A program made the translations under genes and the position numbers. 64,000 bases of DNA. It comes from Mycolicibacter nonchromogenicus. GTDB lineage: Bacteria; Actinomycetota; Actinomycetes; Mycobacteriales; Mycobacteriaceae. Below are positions 9,884 to 19,554 of the stretch, piece after piece (the stretch's first letter is position 1; each line of letters opens with the position of its first letter). Under the pieces are notes generated by a model that saw nothing but the letters and a program-made list of their open reading frames with translations, was not told the origin of the DNA and searched no databases. The stretch lies in NCBI RefSeq assembly GCF_002101775.1, contig NZ_LQPI01000044.1, positions 1 to 64,000 on the forward strand, given 5' to 3'.

Positions 9884-9970
9884 TCAGTCCGCGGCGGAGG
9901 CGCCGGAACCGGTGAGGAACAAATCGATCGTGCAACTCGGATACGGATGCGGACCGTCACTGGAACTCAC
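9884..9970 (-). CDS. Candidate tiny ORF of 28 residues
   Basis: GTG at 9970 is preceded by a near-perfect AAGGAGGTGA (complement of 9978-9987). The 28-codon frame begins MSSSDGPHPYPSCTIDLF, is acidic with one Cys, and ends ...GASAAD before TGA. It could be a leader peptide for the 53-residue ORF downstream or an independent small peptide. No homologue is known to me, and the only support is the ribosome site and the tandem layout. Confidence 0.4.
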   Translation of the reverse strand: MSSSDGPHPYPSCTIDLFLTGSGASAAD

Positions 9971-10149
9971 GTCGCCCTCACCTCCTTCCGGCCGGGACAC
10001 ACGGGCATGTCGTGGTAATTTCCACCATGGTCCCATCGAAATACCAGGTCGTCAACCGCAAACGGGCTCCGGTGGTGCCGGCCGCCGAACCGACGGCGAC
10101 CGGTACCTTCCCGAAACCCGTTCGCGGAAAACGCTATTGGACGTCCGGC

Positions 10150-13100
10150 TCAGAGCAGCCCGAGCAGTTGCAGATCGGTGACGTACTTGACGATGACCGC
10201 CGGCGTGACATGCGGAATGTCGGGATGCTCGGGGTCAGGCCCGATCCCGGCCGACTGCACCGCGGCACGGAACCGGTCCGTCGTTGCGATCGACCCGCAG
10301 ATCGGCGGCTGCGGCTTCTGGTAGTTGTGCAGCAGCGGCAGCAGCGACGCCTGGCGCTGGTGTTCCGGCAACGCCCGAAGCGTGGTCTCGAACCGCTGCA
10401 ACCAGTCGCCGTAGTCGGCTATCCGCCGGATCGGGTAACCGGCCTCGATCAGCCAGTCGACGAACTCGTCCATCCCCAGACCGTCGTCGTACGGGTTCAT
10501 CACGTGGTAGGTGGTGAACCCCCCGCTCGCGAAGGACCCCAGCGCGGTGGCGGCCTCGGCGACGAACTCCACCGGCAGTCCGTCGTAGTGGGCGCGTTGC
10601 CGCTGACCGTCGTCGCTCAGTTCGTAGAACGAACCGGGTGCCACGCCGGTCGCCACCAGGCTGAACATCATCCGGGTGAACATGTCGGGCAGGTTCAGCT
10701 GCCCGGCGTAGCTGGTGTCGGCCAGGATCATGTCGCAGCGGAACACCGCCACCGGCAGGCCGCACAGGTCGTTGGCCTCACGCAACAGCACCTCGCCGGC
10801 CCACTTGCTGGTGCCGTACCCGTTGGCGTAGCCGTCGTTGATCGCCCGGACGGCGCTCATCACCCGGACGTCGGCGTCCTCGGTGAACTTGCCCACCGGG
10901 ATCTGGTCACCGACACCGATGGTGGAGAAGTAGGTGAACGGCTTGATCTTGCTGGTGAGCGCGATCCGGATCAGCTCGGCGGTGCCGAGTGCGTTCGGGC
11001 CGAACAGCTCGCTGTAGGGCAACACGTGGTTGACCAGCGCCGCCGGGTCGACGATCACGTCGACGGTGTCCGCCAACCGCTGCCAAACCTCTTGGTCCAG
11101 ACCGAGATTCGCCTCACCCTTGTCACCGGCGATCACCTCGAGGTGCTTGGCGGCCAGTTCGGTGTAGCGGGCCAGCAGCTGCGCGTCTCCGCTGTCGAAG
11201 ACCCCGTCGAGCCGCCGGCGGGCGTCCTCGTCGGACTTGGCACGCACCAGGCAGATCAGTTTTCCGTCCACCGGCGCCAGTCGCTGCAGCCACTCCAGCG
11301 CCAGGTAGCGGCCCAGGAAGCCGGTCGCCCCGGTCAGCAGCACGGTGCGCACCTGCTCCGACGGACCGGGCAGCGACGGAGCCGCGGCCAGGGTCGCCTC
11401 GTCGAGGAACTTGTCCAGGGTCAGGTCGGCCGCCGCCACTTCGACCGCGTCACGGCCGTGCACCGAGGCGAAGGTCGGCCGCTTGGAGCCGTTGCGCTCG
11501 GCGGTGATGTAGTCGGCGATCGCCGCCAGATCGTTTGCCGGACTGACGATCACGCCCACCGGCACGTCGACGTCGAAGATGTCGCGCAGCAGATTGCCGA
11601 AGGTCAGCGCGGACAGGGAGTCGCCGCCCAGGTCGGTGAAGTGGGCATCGGGGGCCAGGTCGCCGGCCGAGGCGCCCAGCAGCGCCGCGGCGGCGCGACT
11701 GACGGTCTCCAGAACCGGACGCTGCGCTCCGTTCTGACGCAGCTCGCTCAACTCACTGGCCTGCCCCTGCGCCAGCTCGGCGTAGCGACGCTCGAGGCGA
11801 TCGCCGTAGTGCGCCTTGAGCTTCGGCCAGGCCAGCTTACGGATGCCGGTCAGCAGCCCGTTCTCCAGTGTGAACGGTTCGGTCTCGACGATGAAGTCGC
11901 GCGGAACCTCGTAGGACTGCAGGTCGGCGTCCTTGGCCGCCTGCTGCAGCGACTCGGCGATGCCGGCTTTGAGGGCGGCCTCTGAGTCGAAGCGCGCCAG
12001 CGCTTCCGGAGTCGGAACCACCACAGCCAGCAGGTAGGGCTGCGCACTGTTGCCGTAGACATAGATCTGTCGCACCAGCGGGCTGTTGCCGAACACCGCC
12101 TCCAGCTTGGCCAGCGTGACGAACTCGCCCTGGGCCAGCTTGAGCACGTTGTTGCGCCGGTCGACGTAGACCAGGTGGTCCGGCGCGATCTCGGCCACCA
12201 CGTCGCCCGTCCGGTAATACCCGTCGGTGTCGAACACCTCGGCGGTCACCTCGGGGCGCTTGTAGTAGCCGGGGAACAGGTTCTCGGTCTTGATCAGCAG
12301 CTCACCGCGCGGGTGCGGTGTGTCGGTGCTGAAGTAGCCCAGATCCGGCACGTCGACCAGCTTGTAGTCCATAACCGGCGGCCGCTGCACTTCGCCGTCG
12401 AAGAGCACCATGCCCGCCTCGGTGGAGCCGTAGCCGTTGAGCACATGCTGCTCGGTGAGCTGATCGATCCACGCCCGCAACTCGTCGGAGATCGGGGCCG
12501 AACCGGTCATCGCGAACACGCACCGCCCACCGAGGAGCTCGGCGCGCATCTGCGCCAGGACCTGCGCCTCGGCGGCGGCCCGGTCTCCGCTGACACCGTC
12601 GACTTCGCTGCGGAAGTGCTGGTAGAGCATCTCCCAGATCCGGGGGACGAAGTTCAGTTCGGTCGGGCGAACCAGCGCGAGGTCTTCGAGGAAGGTCGAC
12701 AGGTCGCTGCGGGCGCTGAAGTAGGCGGTGCCGCCGTTGCCGAGCGTGCCGTACAGGATCCCACGGCCCATGATGTGGCTCATCGGCATGAAGTTCAGCG
12801 TGATCGAGACAGCGGTCGGGCCGAACCAGTTCTTGGCCGACCGCACCCACATCCGGGCCACGTTGCTCTCCGGGTACATCGCGCCCTTGGGGGCGCCGGT
12901 GCTGCCCGAGGTGTAGACCAGCAGTGCCAGCGGGTTGGAGTCGTCGCCGGCGTCCGCCTGGACCGGCAGCGACAGGACGTGGCCGCGGGTGAGCAGGTCG
13001 GCGAGCGGCTCGACGACCACCTCGACGCCGGCCAGCCTCGCCCGAGCGTCGGCAAGCGCCTCGCGGTGGTCGTCGACCTGCTCGTGGTAGTCGAAGACCA

Positions 13101-13665
13101 CCAGGCGGGTGGGGGCCGGCCCGGTCAGCACCAATTCGACGGCGTCGGACAGCGAGTCGACGCCGGCGGCGATGACCCGGGGTTCGGTCTCGGCGACGAT
13201 CGGCGCCAATGCGCTGATCGCCGCGGAGGTCTGCAGCGGCACGGAAACCGCGCCGATCTGGCCCAGCGCCACGTCGAGGACGGTGTAGTCGACGCTGGTG
13301 AAGCCCAGCAGCGCAACCCGGTCCCCGGGCCGCACCGCGCCGGCGGACAGGGCGGCGGCCGCGGCACGGACGCGCTCCCCCAGCTCGGCGTAGGTGATGG
13401 TCTCAAAGCGCGGCAGCAGTGCGGCGGTGGTGCGGCCGGTGGCCGGATCGGTGACGTACTCGACGGCGCGCTGACCGAGCGCGGGCCGCTGCGCGTAGCC
13501 CTCGAAGATGGTCCGGGCGATCTGCGCAAGTCGCGACTGGCTTTCGACGGCGGCGGTGACGGCCGGGTCGGGCCGGGCAGCGGCGAACTGCGGGTCGGTG
13601 GCGACTAATTCGGTGATGCGGCGGGCGAGTTGCTCCTCGTCTGCGGTGGACGTGACAGTGGACAT
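10150..13665 (-). CDS. car: Carboxylic acid reductase (CAR, FadD9/Rv2590 family)
   Basis: The 1,171-residue enzyme has three parts: an adenylation domain with [11 protein letters not shown] (residues 251-261) and CAR-conserved His297 in MPMSHIMG, a peptidyl carrier domain with Ser683 in LGGDSLSAL as phosphopantetheine site, and a thioester reductase with GATGFLG at 779-785 and catalytic Tyr950/Lys954 (YGTSK). It reduces fatty or aromatic acids to aldehydes with ATP and NADPH and needs a phosphopantetheinyl transferase, not seen here. ATG 13665 is preferred to the TTG two codons upstream. It sits between ldtA and the Rv0111-like gene, unlike M. tuberculosis where fadD9 is elsewhere. Confidence 0.96.
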   Translation of the reverse strand: MSTVTSTADEEQLARRITELVATDPQFAAARPDPAVTAAVESQSRLAQIARTIFEGYAQRPALGQRAVEYVTDPATGRTTAALLPRFETITYAELGERVRAAAAALSAGAVRPGDRVALLGFTSVDYTVLDVALGQIGAVSVPLQTSAAISALAPIVAETEPRVIAAGVDSLSDAVELVLTGPAPTRLVVFDYHEQVDDHREALADARARLAGVEVVVEPLADLLTRGHVLSLPVQADAGDDSNPLALLVYTSGSTGAPKGAMYPESNVARMWVRSAKNWFGPTAVSITLNFMPMSHIMGRGILYGTLGNGGTAYFSARSDLSTFLEDLALVRPTELNFVPRIWEMLYQHFRSEVDGVSGDRAAAEAQVLAQMRAELLGGRCVFAMTGSAPISDELRAWIDQLTEQHVLNGYGSTEAGMVLFDGEVQRPPVMDYKLVDVPDLGYFSTDTPHPRGELLIKTENLFPGYYKRPEVTAEVFDTDGYYRTGDVVAEIAPDHLVYVDRRNNVLKLAQGEFVTLAKLEAVFGNSPLVRQIYVYGNSAQPYLLAVVVPTPEALARFDSEAALKAGIAESLQQAAKDADLQSYEVPRDFIVETEPFTLENGLLTGIRKLAWPKLKAHYGDRLERRYAELAQGQASELSELRQNGAQRPVLETVSRAAAALLGASAGDLAPDAHFTDLGGDSLSALTFGNLLRDIFDVDVPVGVIVSPANDLAAIADYITAERNGSKRPTFASVHGRDAVEVAAADLTLDKFLDEATLAAAPSLPGPSEQVRTVLLTGATGFLGRYLALEWLQRLAPVDGKLICLVRAKSDEDARRRLDGVFDSGDAQLLARYTELAAKHLEVIAGDKGEANLGLDQEVWQRLADTVDVIVDPAALVNHVLPYSELFGPNALGTAELIRIALTSKIKPFTYFSTIGVGDQIPVGKFTEDADVRVMSAVRAINDGYANGYGTSKWAGEVLLREANDLCGLPVAVFRCDMILADTSYAGQLNLPDMFTRMMFSLVATGVAPGSFYELSDDGQRQRAHYDGLPVEFVAEAATALGSFASGGFTTYHVMNPYDDGLGMDEFVDWLIEAGYPIRRIADYGDWLQRFETTLRALPEHQRQASLLPLLHNYQKPQPPICGSIATTDRFRAAVQSAGIGPDPEHPDIPHVTPAVIVKYVTDLQLLGLL

Positions 13666-13733
13666 AGTCAAACCTCTGATGAATATCTCGCGAAAGCGAT
13701 TTTTAAGGGCACGGTCTGCGCCGATGTAACTAC

Positions 13734-13748
13734 GTTAGCAAAACTAAC
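13734..13748. promoter_or_regulatory. Inverted repeat upstream of the carboxylic acid reductase gene
   Basis: GTTAG-CAAAA-CTAAC stands about 70 bases upstream of the car start in an AT-rich stretch inside GC-rich DNA. It resembles a short regulator site. No cognate regulator is identifiable, and the match is short enough to be chance. Confidence 0.3.
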
Positions 13749-13807
13749 TTAATCTGGGACCCCTGAACGGGTGTGACGTTGCACTCACCAGAACGTTTGC
13801 CGGCGTG

Positions 13808-15883
13808 TCAGCTCAGTGATTCCTCCAGCCACGGGAGCAGCCACTTCACCCCTTCGGGAGTCAGGTGGATCCCGTCGCTGCGGACTTTGATGCCGTCGAC
13901 TTTGGCGGTGTAGGTGCCATTCGGCCCCAGCTTTTTGTTCAGGTCCATCACCGTGACGGAGCTGCGTCCGGCGACCTCTCGGCGCAGCAGCGCGTTCCAG
14001 CGGTCGACGCGCTCCGGTTGGTCCTCCGGCCACAGCGTGCCGTCGGGCCGCTCGCCGTATCGGCTGTAGGGCACGGTCGTCACCACAACCCGGCTGCCGG
14101 CGGACTCCAGCACGTCGAGCGCGCGACGCAGCTCCGCGGTCAGATAGGCGTCGAACGTCGGGTCGCCGATATGCGACCACTGGCCCTCGTTGACTCGGTC
14201 CACGGTCTCCCATCGGCCGACGAACAACAGCACGACATCGGGCTGGTCGGCCTTGACCTGCCGGGTCCAGCGCGCCGGCCATCCGTCGCACTCCTTGCCC
14301 TGATCGATGGTCTTGCCGGCCCAGCGATACGGGCCGGCTCGCACGATGCTGCAACCGACGACAGTGTGGTCGATGAAGTCATAGCCGGGGGTTTCCGGCA
14401 GATAGTGCATCAGGGTCCAGCCGATCGAATCCCCGAACACCGACACGGTGCGCGGCCGATTCGGGTCGCGCCGCACCGGCTGCGGCCGCGGAGTCTTGGG
14501 ATCTGAAAGCCGCGGCGGGGGTGACGGGGACACCGCCGCGGCCGCGGCCACATCCGGGGTCACGCCGTTCTCGGCCGTGGGCCGCTCGACGACCGGGACC
14601 ACCAGCAACGTGACCGCCACCGCGGTGCCGCTGACGGCCGCCCCCAGCGGCAGCACCGACACCCGCGCCGGCCGCCATCGGCGGATGGGCTCCTCGATGA
14701 CCCACCATGACACCGCGGCCAGCAACACGGTGGCGGCGCATCGCACCCCGAACAGCGCCCACCCCGACCACCCGGTGCGCTGCCCGTTGAGGACCAGGAA
14801 AACCGGCCAGTGCCACAGGTACACGCCGTAAGAGATGGTCCCCAGCCACACCAGCGGAGACCACGCCAGCCCACGGGCGATCAGGCCGCTCTGGTGCAGG
14901 GCGACCGGAGCGATCACTGCGATCGCGGCGACCGCCACCAGGGTCAGCAGGCCACCACGGAACTCCGTGGCCGAGCCGGTCGCGCGGTGGGCCGCCATCG
15001 CCAGTACGGCCAGCCCACCCAGTGGCAGCAGCCGGGCGACCCACAGCGCGCGGCGGGTCCGCACCACCGACCAGCCGGCGGTCAACGCCGGCCAGTCCCC
15101 CACCAGCAGGGCAGCCGCCGCGGCACCGATCAGCAGAGCCTGCGCGCGCGTGTCGGTGCCGAAATAGACGCGATCGCGGGCGGCGTCCGAAGCCAGCATC
15201 TCCGCGGCAGTCGCCGACGCGGCCGCCCCGGCGCTGGCCAACAGGAACACCGTGAGCCGCACCCCGCCGACCGTGGCCCACCCGCCGCGGCGCCGGGCGC
15301 GGGCTCCCAGCAGCAGGGCGATCGCGATCAGCAGCAGCGGCCAGGCGAAGTAGTACTGCTCCTCCACGCCCAGCGACCAGGTGTGCTGCAGCGGTGACGG
15401 CGTGCCGGCCTCGGTGAAGTAGTCGGTGTGCTGCGCGACGAAGCGCCAGTTGGCCACCCAGAAGAAGGCCGCGATGGCATCCTCGCGCAGGCCCACCACC
15501 GCCTCCGACGGCAGCAGCTCGTGGGCTATCGCGACGGTCACCACCATGAGCACCAGAGCCGGCAACAGACGGCGGATGCGACGGATCCAGAATCCGGCCA
15601 GGTCGATCCGCCCGGTCCGGCCCAGCTCGTCGATGAGCAGGGAGGTGATCAGGAATCCGCTGAGCACGAAGAACAGGTCGACACCCAGGAACCCACCCGA
15701 CAACCCGGGGATGCCACCGTGGTCGGCCAACACCAACATGACGGCCAGCGCGCGCAGACCGTCGAGAGCGTGGATGCCCGGACGTCGCCGCTCGCGTCGC
15801 ATGCGGTCCGCGGCACGCGCAGTGGCCAACCGGGCGGGACGGGGGGCCGGCGCAACCCAGCGGGTTTTGCCCGAGGTGCGCAT
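13808..15883 (-). CDS. OafA-type membrane acyltransferase with C-terminal SGNH domain (Rv0111-like)
   Basis: The 691-residue protein has an acyltransferase-3 membrane domain (about residues 38-440, opening IHALDGLRALAVMLVLADHG, with FFVLSGFLIT and WSLGVEEQYY) and a periplasmic SGNH/GDSL domain (VFGDSIGWTL near residue 500, catalytic DGIHLTPEG near the end). Such fused enzymes O-acetylate or otherwise acylate extracellular glycans or glycolipids. Size and neighbour match Rv0111 (685 aa) beside Rv0110. The start at 15883 gives the family length; GTG 15925 is an alternative. It follows the rhomboid gene on the same strand. Confidence 0.88.
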   Translation of the reverse strand: MRTSGKTRWVAPAPRPARLATARAADRMRRERRRPGIHALDGLRALAVMLVLADHGGIPGLSGGFLGVDLFFVLSGFLITSLLIDELGRTGRIDLAGFWIRRIRRLLPALVLMVVTVAIAHELLPSEAVVGLREDAIAAFFWVANWRFVAQHTDYFTEAGTPSPLQHTWSLGVEEQYYFAWPLLLIAIALLLGARARRRGGWATVGGVRLTVFLLASAGAAASATAAEMLASDAARDRVYFGTDTRAQALLIGAAAAALLVGDWPALTAGWSVVRTRRALWVARLLPLGGLAVLAMAAHRATGSATEFRGGLLTLVAVAAIAVIAPVALHQSGLIARGLAWSPLVWLGTISYGVYLWHWPVFLVLNGQRTGWSGWALFGVRCAATVLLAAVSWWVIEEPIRRWRPARVSVLPLGAAVSGTAVAVTLLVVPVVERPTAENGVTPDVAAAAAVSPSPPPRLSDPKTPRPQPVRRDPNRPRTVSVFGDSIGWTLMHYLPETPGYDFIDHTVVGCSIVRAGPYRWAGKTIDQGKECDGWPARWTRQVKADQPDVVLLFVGRWETVDRVNEGQWSHIGDPTFDAYLTAELRRALDVLESAGSRVVVTTVPYSRYGERPDGTLWPEDQPERVDRWNALLRREVAGRSSVTVMDLNKKLGPNGTYTAKVDGIKVRSDGIHLTPEGVKWLLPWLEESLS

Positions 15884-16026
15884 CGAGGTGGCCCCGCGAG
15901 TCCGACTCCCGGCCGGCTGACTCACATGATGGTCGCCGTAGGCGCCGATTGGTCGATCCTCTCGCTGGTGGACCAACGAAAGCTTAGGGGGCGATCAGGC
16001 TTCTGGACCGGATGACACGCTCGCGA

Positions 16027-16830
16027 TCAGTAGACCAATTCGGCAGTGCGCCACCAGATCAGCGCGATGAACAGCGCCAGGAGCAGCACGCCGGCGGCGG
16101 CCTGGAGCCGGTCCCGGTCGCCCAGTGGCGGGTAGGCGTAGGCGCACGCGATCACCACCCCGGTGATCAGGCCGCCGACGTGGCCCTGCCAGCTGATGTT
16201 CGGCACGGCGAAGGTGAAGACCAGGTTGATGACGATCAGGGCCGCGATCCACCCCACGTCGACGTTCAGCCGTCGGCCGATGATCAGGGCGGCGCCGAAC
16301 AGCCCGAAAATGGCACCCGAGGCACCGGCCGTGGCGGTGGTCAGGGGCGCCAGCAGATAGACGGTGACCGAACCGCCGAGTGCACTGAACAGGTACAGCG
16401 CGATATAGCGCGGTCGGCCGAGCCGGCTTTCCAGCGCGGGCCCCACCACGTAGAGCGCCCACATGTTGAGCAGCAGATGCAAGGCGCCGTAGTGCAGGAA
16501 CGCCGAGGTGATCAGTCGATAGACCTGGCCGTCAGCCACCGCCGGCGGCCAGAGCACCAACGCGGCCTGCAGCTCGTGCGAGGACAGCTGGCCGACGAAC
16601 GCCAGCACGCTCAACGCGATCAGGCCGTAGGTGACCACCGGCGTGTGGCTCATGACGCGGGACATCGGGGCGGTAGCCCGGCGCCGCACCGGCGCGCCAC
16701 CGGCCTGGGAGCAGTCCACGCAATGCTGGCCGACGGCGGCGGCTCGCATGCAGTCGCCGCAGATATAGCGCCCACAGCGGGTACAACTCAGGGCGGTGGC
16801 CCGGTCGGGATGCCGGTAGCAGACGGTCAT
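16027..16830 (-). CDS. Rhomboid intramembrane serine protease with N-terminal zinc-ribbon (Rv0110-like)
   Basis: The 267-residue protein starts with a Cys/His-rich B-box-like segment (Cys4, His7, Cys16, Cys19, Cys24, Cys27, Cys37, Cys40), followed by a six-helix rhomboid domain. The catalytic dyad is Ser171 in GASG (169-172) and His218 in WQGHVGG. It cleaves membrane proteins within or near the bilayer; its substrates here are unknown. It matches Rv0110 and precedes the acyltransferase gene as in M. tuberculosis. It is divergent from the methyltransferase gene with only 54 bases between. Confidence 0.93.
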   Translation of the reverse strand: MTVCYRHPDRATALSCTRCGRYICGDCMRAAAVGQHCVDCSQAGGAPVRRRATAPMSRVMSHTPVVTYGLIALSVLAFVGQLSSHELQAALVLWPPAVADGQVYRLITSAFLHYGALHLLLNMWALYVVGPALESRLGRPRYIALYLFSALGGSVTVYLLAPLTTATAGASGAIFGLFGAALIIGRRLNVDVGWIAALIVINLVFTFAVPNISWQGHVGGLITGVVIACAYAYPPLGDRDRLQAAAGVLLLALFIALIWWRTAELVY

Positions 16831-16884
16831 GGCTATACCTTCTCAGAGCGCGATTTCCCGAACGCTGCCGGTAGATTTCACACC

Positions 16885-17526
16885 ATGTCGTCGCAAGCTC
16901 CGCGCCAGGCGTTCAATGACACCGTCACCCGGTTTTGGAGCTTCGCCGCTCCGGCCTATGACGCCCGGTTTCTGCAGCGTTGGGTCTATCGGCCGGCTCA
17001 GGACGAGCTGATTGCCGCGCTCCGGTCGCACCGGCCGGCCCGGGTCGCCGACATCGCCTGCGGCACCGGCATCCTGGCTGACCGCATCGAACGTGAGCTG
17101 TCTCCCGAGGCGGTCTTCGGGGTGGACATGTCCGACGGCATGCTCAATGAGGCGCGGGAGCGCTCGTCGCGCGTGCAGTGGCTGACCGGGCCCGCCGAAC
17201 AGCTGCCCTTCGAAGACGGCGCGCTTGACGCGGTGGTCACCAGCTCGGCGTTTCACTTCTTCAATCAGCCGGCCGCGGTGCGCGAGTTCTACCGGGTGTT
17301 GGCGCCGGGCGGGATGGCAGCGGTCACGGGGATGAGCCCCCGGCTGTCCGACCCGCTCAAGGAGCTGACCGGGATCCGCTGGAATCCGGCGCGGCAGCCG
17401 ACGCCCCGCGAGATGCGCGCCCTGTTCACCGACGCCGGTTTCACCGTTGCCGATCAGCATCGCGTGGCGCGGCCGGCCTGGACGCTGGTCGTGTCGGATC
17501 TGATCACGGTCGGCGTCAAACCGTAA
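16885..17526 (+). CDS. Class I SAM-dependent methyltransferase
   Basis: The 213-residue protein carries the SAM-binding motif VADIACGTGILADRIE near residue 54, FGVDMSDGML near 78, and a Methyltransf_11 core ending in the LAPGGMAAVTGMSP strand. Such enzymes methylate small molecules or lipids; the substrate is not evident. ATG 16885 begins the conserved region (MSSQAPRQAFNDTVTRFWSF); upstream frame is not coding because it runs antisense to the rhomboid gene. It is followed by a secreted-protein gene 53 bases on. Confidence 0.88.
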   Translation: MSSQAPRQAFNDTVTRFWSFAAPAYDARFLQRWVYRPAQDELIAALRSHRPARVADIACGTGILADRIERELSPEAVFGVDMSDGMLNEARERSSRVQWLTGPAEQLPFEDGALDAVVTSSAFHFFNQPAAVREFYRVLAPGGMAAVTGMSPRLSDPLKELTGIRWNPARQPTPREMRALFTDAGFTVADQHRVARPAWTLVVSDLITVGVKP

Positions 17527-17579
17527 GTCGCCGGCGACGGCCCAGCCGCGGTTGACCCTGCGCGGTACCTTCGTTAGGT

Positions 17580-18020
17580 ATGAGATCGATGAAGCTGGCC
17601 GGGACGACGGCGATCGCGCTGGTGACCTGGTTGGGTGCCTCCGGTGTCGCCGGGGCTGATCCGGCCCCTCCTCCCCCGCCCGCACCCAAGCAGGTGATCG
17701 ACGGCGACGGCACCTTCGCGGTCGGTAAGGACATCGTGCCGGGCACCTACCGCTCCGACGGGCCCCGGGACGGCGCCGCCTGCTATTGGCGCCGCATCGG
17801 CGGCGACAAGACGCTCGACAGTGCGATGACCAAGAAGCCACAGGTCGTGCTGATCGAGGCGAGCGACACCGCGTTCCGGACCGACCGCTGCCAGACCTGG
17901 CAACTGGCCCAATGCCCGCCCACCTGCGCGCCGGTACCGCAGCAGTCGGTGGGCCTGCCCGATGTGCTGAAGGGCTTCGTGCCCCAGGCGCGGCCGCCGG
18001 CCCCGGCCCCCGGCGGCTAG
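17580..18020 (+). CDS. Small secreted protein of unknown function
   Basis: The 146-residue protein has a signal peptide (cleavage near GVAGA|DPAPP, residue 26), a proline-rich stretch, then a compact domain with GTYRSDGPRDGAACYWRR. Actinobacterial secreted and lipoprotein families with a GxYxxxGP...CYWxR motif share this pattern, so the paired Cys residues may form disulfides. There is no lipobox. The C-terminus is again Pro/Ala-rich. It converges on a TetR gene, with 5 bases between the stops. Confidence 0.75.
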   Translation: MRSMKLAGTTAIALVTWLGASGVAGADPAPPPPPAPKQVIDGDGTFAVGKDIVPGTYRSDGPRDGAACYWRRIGGDKTLDSAMTKKPQVVLIEASDTAFRTDRCQTWQLAQCPPTCAPVPQQSVGLPDVLKGFVPQARPPAPAPGG

Positions 18021-18025
18021 CCCGC

Positions 18026-18643
18026 TCAGACTCGTTCGGCCTCGGCGAGCAGCAATGTTGCGCCGTCGACGAGCGTTCCGATCACCTCGTCGGTGCTGAA
18101 ATCGCTGAGCCACAGGTTCGGGGTGTCGGTGCGATGCAGCATCGCGACGCCGTGCAGCGCCACCGACAACGCCGCCGCGATCCGGTCGGAATCGGGATCC
18201 GACGCCGACTCCGGCGTCTCCCCGCGGCACGCCAGCAACCCTCTGGTGACCGCGGCCAGTGCTCGCCGAGCCGCCGGCGGAGCGTGACCGTCCTGGGTCA
18301 TCAGGGCGTAGCGCAGGGGGTGGCGCTCGGCGAACGACACATAGACGCGGCACCCGATGAGCAGGCGTTCCCGCGGGTCAGTGGCCCGCTGGATGTATTC
18401 GGCGATCTCATCGGAGACCTGATCCCAGCTGGACTCGGCGACGGCCTCGAGCACCCGCTCCAAGTCGTCGAAGTGTGCGTACACCGAGGGGGCGGCTATG
18501 CCGGCCTCCCTGGCGATGCGACGCAGCGAAACCTCCGCCTCACTCTCGGCGCTGTCGATGACCCGCACCGCGGCAGCCAGGATCTCGTCGCGCAGCAGCG
18601 CGCCGCGGCCGCGCAGATTGCGCCGACGGGGGTGAGTGGGCAC
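18026..18643 (-). CDS. TetR-family regulator with WHG-type ligand domain
   Basis: The 205-residue protein has an N-terminal helix-turn-helix (VSLRRIAREAGIAAPSVYAHFDDLERVLEAV, residues about 38-68) and a C-terminal domain like the WHG/TetR_C_33 type. The upstream 250 bases contain an 18-bp and a 12-bp perfect palindrome that may be its operators. The neighbouring plus-strand gene is a broken mycothiol-dependent isomerase, the most likely original target besides itself. The ligand is unknown. Confidence 0.88.
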   Translation of the reverse strand: MPTHPRRRNLRGRGALLRDEILAAAVRVIDSAESEAEVSLRRIAREAGIAAPSVYAHFDDLERVLEAVAESSWDQVSDEIAEYIQRATDPRERLLIGCRVYVSFAERHPLRYALMTQDGHAPPAARRALAAVTRGLLACRGETPESASDPDSDRIAAALSVALHGVAMLHRTDTPNLWLSDFSTDEVIGTLVDGATLLLAEAERV

Positions 18644-18691
18644 GCGGTGATCCTAACGGTGTGTTAGTTGTCCCCACTCGTGTTCTGCAAA

Positions 18692-18709
18692 CATCTTGCG
18701 CGCAAGATG
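18692..18709. promoter_or_regulatory. 18-bp perfect palindrome, candidate TetR operator
   Basis: CATCTTGCGCGCAAGATG reads the same on both strands and lies 49 bases upstream of the TetR start at 18643, in the divergent region. Its length and symmetry fit a TetR dimer site, so autoregulation is plausible but inferred. Confidence 0.5.
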
Positions 18710-18728
18710 ACCTGGCATTTTTAGCGTT

Positions 18729-18740
18729 ACATACGTATGT
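18729..18740. promoter_or_regulatory. 12-bp perfect palindrome in the same divergent region
   Basis: ACATACGTATGT lies 19 bases from the 18-bp palindrome in a locally AT-rich stretch (TTACATACGTATGTTTACA). It could be a second operator or part of a promoter. Its sequence is unrelated to the 18-bp palindrome, so both sites need not bind the same protein. Confidence 0.4.
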
Positions 18741-18897
18741 TTACAGCCGTACAGCTAACCGACTTGAGCGGTGTCGCCGTTGCTCCCGCGCTGAGCGGGC
18801 CCGACAGTCTTACTGTTACGCCAAGATACTCTTATTTTTCTTAACTCCGCTGTATCGTCGGATGCGCACTGGTTCCCGACACCCACAGGAGGCTCCC

Positions 18898-19552
18898 TTG
18901 CTTGACGCCGTCTACCGGGCCGCCCGCGGCAGGGTCAGCGCCCTGGCCGCCGGACTCAGTGAGGACCAGTTGAACCTCGTGGTTCCGGCGACCCCGGAAT
19001 GGTCGGTGCGCGAGGTCCTGGCCCACCTCACCGGTGGCGCAGCGACTCGACGGCGCGCCGGGACAGTCCTGGACCGCACGGCACGTCGCCGAACGTCGCG
19101 ACCGTCCGGTCCACGCCCTGCTCGAGGAGTGGGAGCGCGCCTCCCCGGCAGTCGAGGCGAGCCTGCCGGAGCGGTTCGCCGGACCCAACCTCGCCGCCGA
19201 CGCGATCTGCCATGAGGCGGACCTGCGCGAGGCACTGGGCCTGACGCGCATTGACCGCGAGCACTGGCAGCTGTTCCTCGACGCCCTGGCTCGTACACCC
19301 GGCCGGCACCTGCCCGACACCGACGCCCTGGTGATCACCGATGAGCTGGGGCAGCAATGGCGTTGCGGTTCGGGCGAATCCGTCACCGAGCTGCGGGCCG
19401 ACGGTTATGAGCTGCTGCGCGGCCTGTTCAGCCGCCGCTCCCGTCGTCAGATCGCGGACTGGGACTGGTCCCCTGCCCCGTCGGCGCGACTGGTCGACGG
19501 CTTCGGCGTTTTCGGCCACCGCGACGACGATCAGCCGATCCCGCCCCGCTGA
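18898..19552 (+). pseudogene. Frameshifted maleylpyruvate isomerase-like (mycothiol-dependent, DinB-fold) gene
   Basis: TTG 18898 after AGGAGG (18887-18892) opens a frame encoding ARGRVSALAAGLSEDQLN... and PEWSVREVLAHLTG, the usual N-terminal helices of the maleylpyruvate isomerase family. At about 19033 the family similarity jumps to another frame (RLDGAPGQSWTARHVAERRD... to the TGA at 19550-19552), while the first frame runs into low-similarity sequence and stops at 19215. The short segment normally joining HLTG to RLDGAP is also missing. The change equals a net gain of 1 or loss of 2 bases modulo 3. It is either a pseudogene or a sequencing error. Confidence 0.65.
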
Positions 19553-19554
19553 CC

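Noticed and set aside
10012..11985. Long plus-strand reading frame opposite the carboxylic acid reductase
   Set aside because: It is antisense to a clear conserved enzyme; the long frame is a by-product of GC-rich codon use. Its translation is Arg/Gln/Gly-rich with no domain.
12175..13608. Second long plus-strand frame opposite the same reductase
   Set aside because: Same reason; no ribosome site and no recognisable protein.
16012..16884. Upstream extension of the methyltransferase frame
   Set aside because: The extra 291 codons are antisense to the rhomboid protease; methyltransferase homology starts exactly at ATG 16885.
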